A stretch of DNA of 7,415 nt from Spirochaetaceae bacterium (lineage in GTDB: Bacteria > Spirochaetota > Spirochaetia > SZUA-6 > Bin103), in NCBI GenBank assembly GCA_026710565.1, contig JAPOQV010000330.1, positions 1-7,415 of the forward strand, written 5' to 3'. The position numbers and the translations under genes were made by a program. Positions within the stretch are counted from its first letter, which is position 1. Every line of letters starts with the position of its first letter. This document shows positions 7,165-7,415 of the stretch, one piece after another. Under the pieces are notes generated by a model, which saw only the letters and a list, made by a program, of their open reading frames with translations, had not been told where the DNA came from and searched no databases.

Positions 7165-7415
7165 GCGCGGACGCCACGCCGCTGATGCGGCCCGACGCCG
7201 GCCTGGCCAAACCGATGCGCATCGTCCTGTTCCTGCTGCTGGCCGTGCTGTGCCTGCTGGCGGTGTCGATGATCGGCCGGTTCGGCCGCGGCGACCGCTC
7301 CACCGGCTACGAGCCGCCCGAGCCGCGGCTCCCCCGCGCCGCCGCGCCGCGGCCGCCGCCGGGCATCCAGGGCGGGGGGCGCGCGCCGCGCGGCACGCAC
7401 CCGGCCACCACCCCC
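7161..7415 (+). CDS. Membrane-anchored protein, N-terminal part; possible CcsA/ResC
   Basis: The first 85 codons are visible and the frame runs open to the window edge. The ATG overlaps the resB stop (ATGA) with GGAGGAGG just ahead, so translation is coupled. Residues 20-40 (RIVLFLLLAVLCLLAVSMIGR) form one membrane helix or uncleaved signal, after a short cytosolic start. The rest is Pro-, Arg- and Gly-rich and extremely GC-rich. By position after resB, the expected partner is CcsA/ResC, which in several phyla has an N-terminal anchor before its multi-helix domain; none of the WWD or haem-binding region is in the window, so this is inference. Residues IQGGGRAP near 72-79 faintly resemble the VQDGGRVKP stretch I recall in such proteins. 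Alternatively it is an unrelated anchor protein. Confidence 0.75.
   Translation, partial: MSADATPLMRPDAGLAKPMRIVLFLLLAVLCLLAVSMIGRFGRGDRSTGYEPPEPRLPRAAAPRPPPGIQGGGRAPRGTHPATTP

Overview
The window is the downstream end of a ribosomal RNA operon followed by a tightly packed block of protein genes, all on the + strand. It opens inside the 3' end of a 23S rRNA gene (about 1-395), then a short spacer, then a complete 5S rRNA gene (about 482-598). Nine protein genes follow, the last one cut by the window edge. I see no tRNA, insertion sequence, phage gene, CRISPR array or gene on the - strand. No stretch over 300 bases lacks a gene.

The host is a high-GC bacterium with strong G/C preference at third codon positions. 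A lipoprotein with a clear lipobox and a ResB-type cytochrome c maturation protein show an energised membrane with c-type cytochromes on its outer face. Bacilliredoxin (YphP/YqiW family), the membrane protein plus winged-helix regulator pair, and the lipoprotein-ResB order are all things I associate with groups such as Acidobacteriota, Gemmatimonadota, Verrucomicrobiota and high-GC Spirochaetota. The phylum cannot be fixed from this window; the rRNA genes here could settle it by database comparison.

Layout. (1) 647-2608: a conserved-looking protein of unknown function starting only about 50 bases after 5S, then a CNNM/DUF21-CBS membrane protein probably involved in divalent-cation or membrane homeostasis. 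(2) 2692-4584: a six-helix membrane protein, a winged-helix regulator overlapping it by 11 bases, and a cis-prenyltransferase (UppS family) that starts on the last base of the regulator stop codon; these look translationally coupled. (3) 4593-5304: a bacilliredoxin and a 99-residue unknown protein, overlapping by 8 bases. (4) 5387-7415: a lipoprotein, ResB, and the start of a membrane-anchored protein whose position suggests the CcsA/ResC partner; this is the beginning of a system II cytochrome c biogenesis locus.

Nothing here is an obvious new defence, mobile or biosynthetic system. The points most worth a second look are the prenyltransferase with Tyr in place of the usual active-site-region His and its coupling to a membrane protein/regulator pair, the unknown partner overlapping bacilliredoxin, and the lipoprotein placed ahead of the cytochrome c maturation genes.
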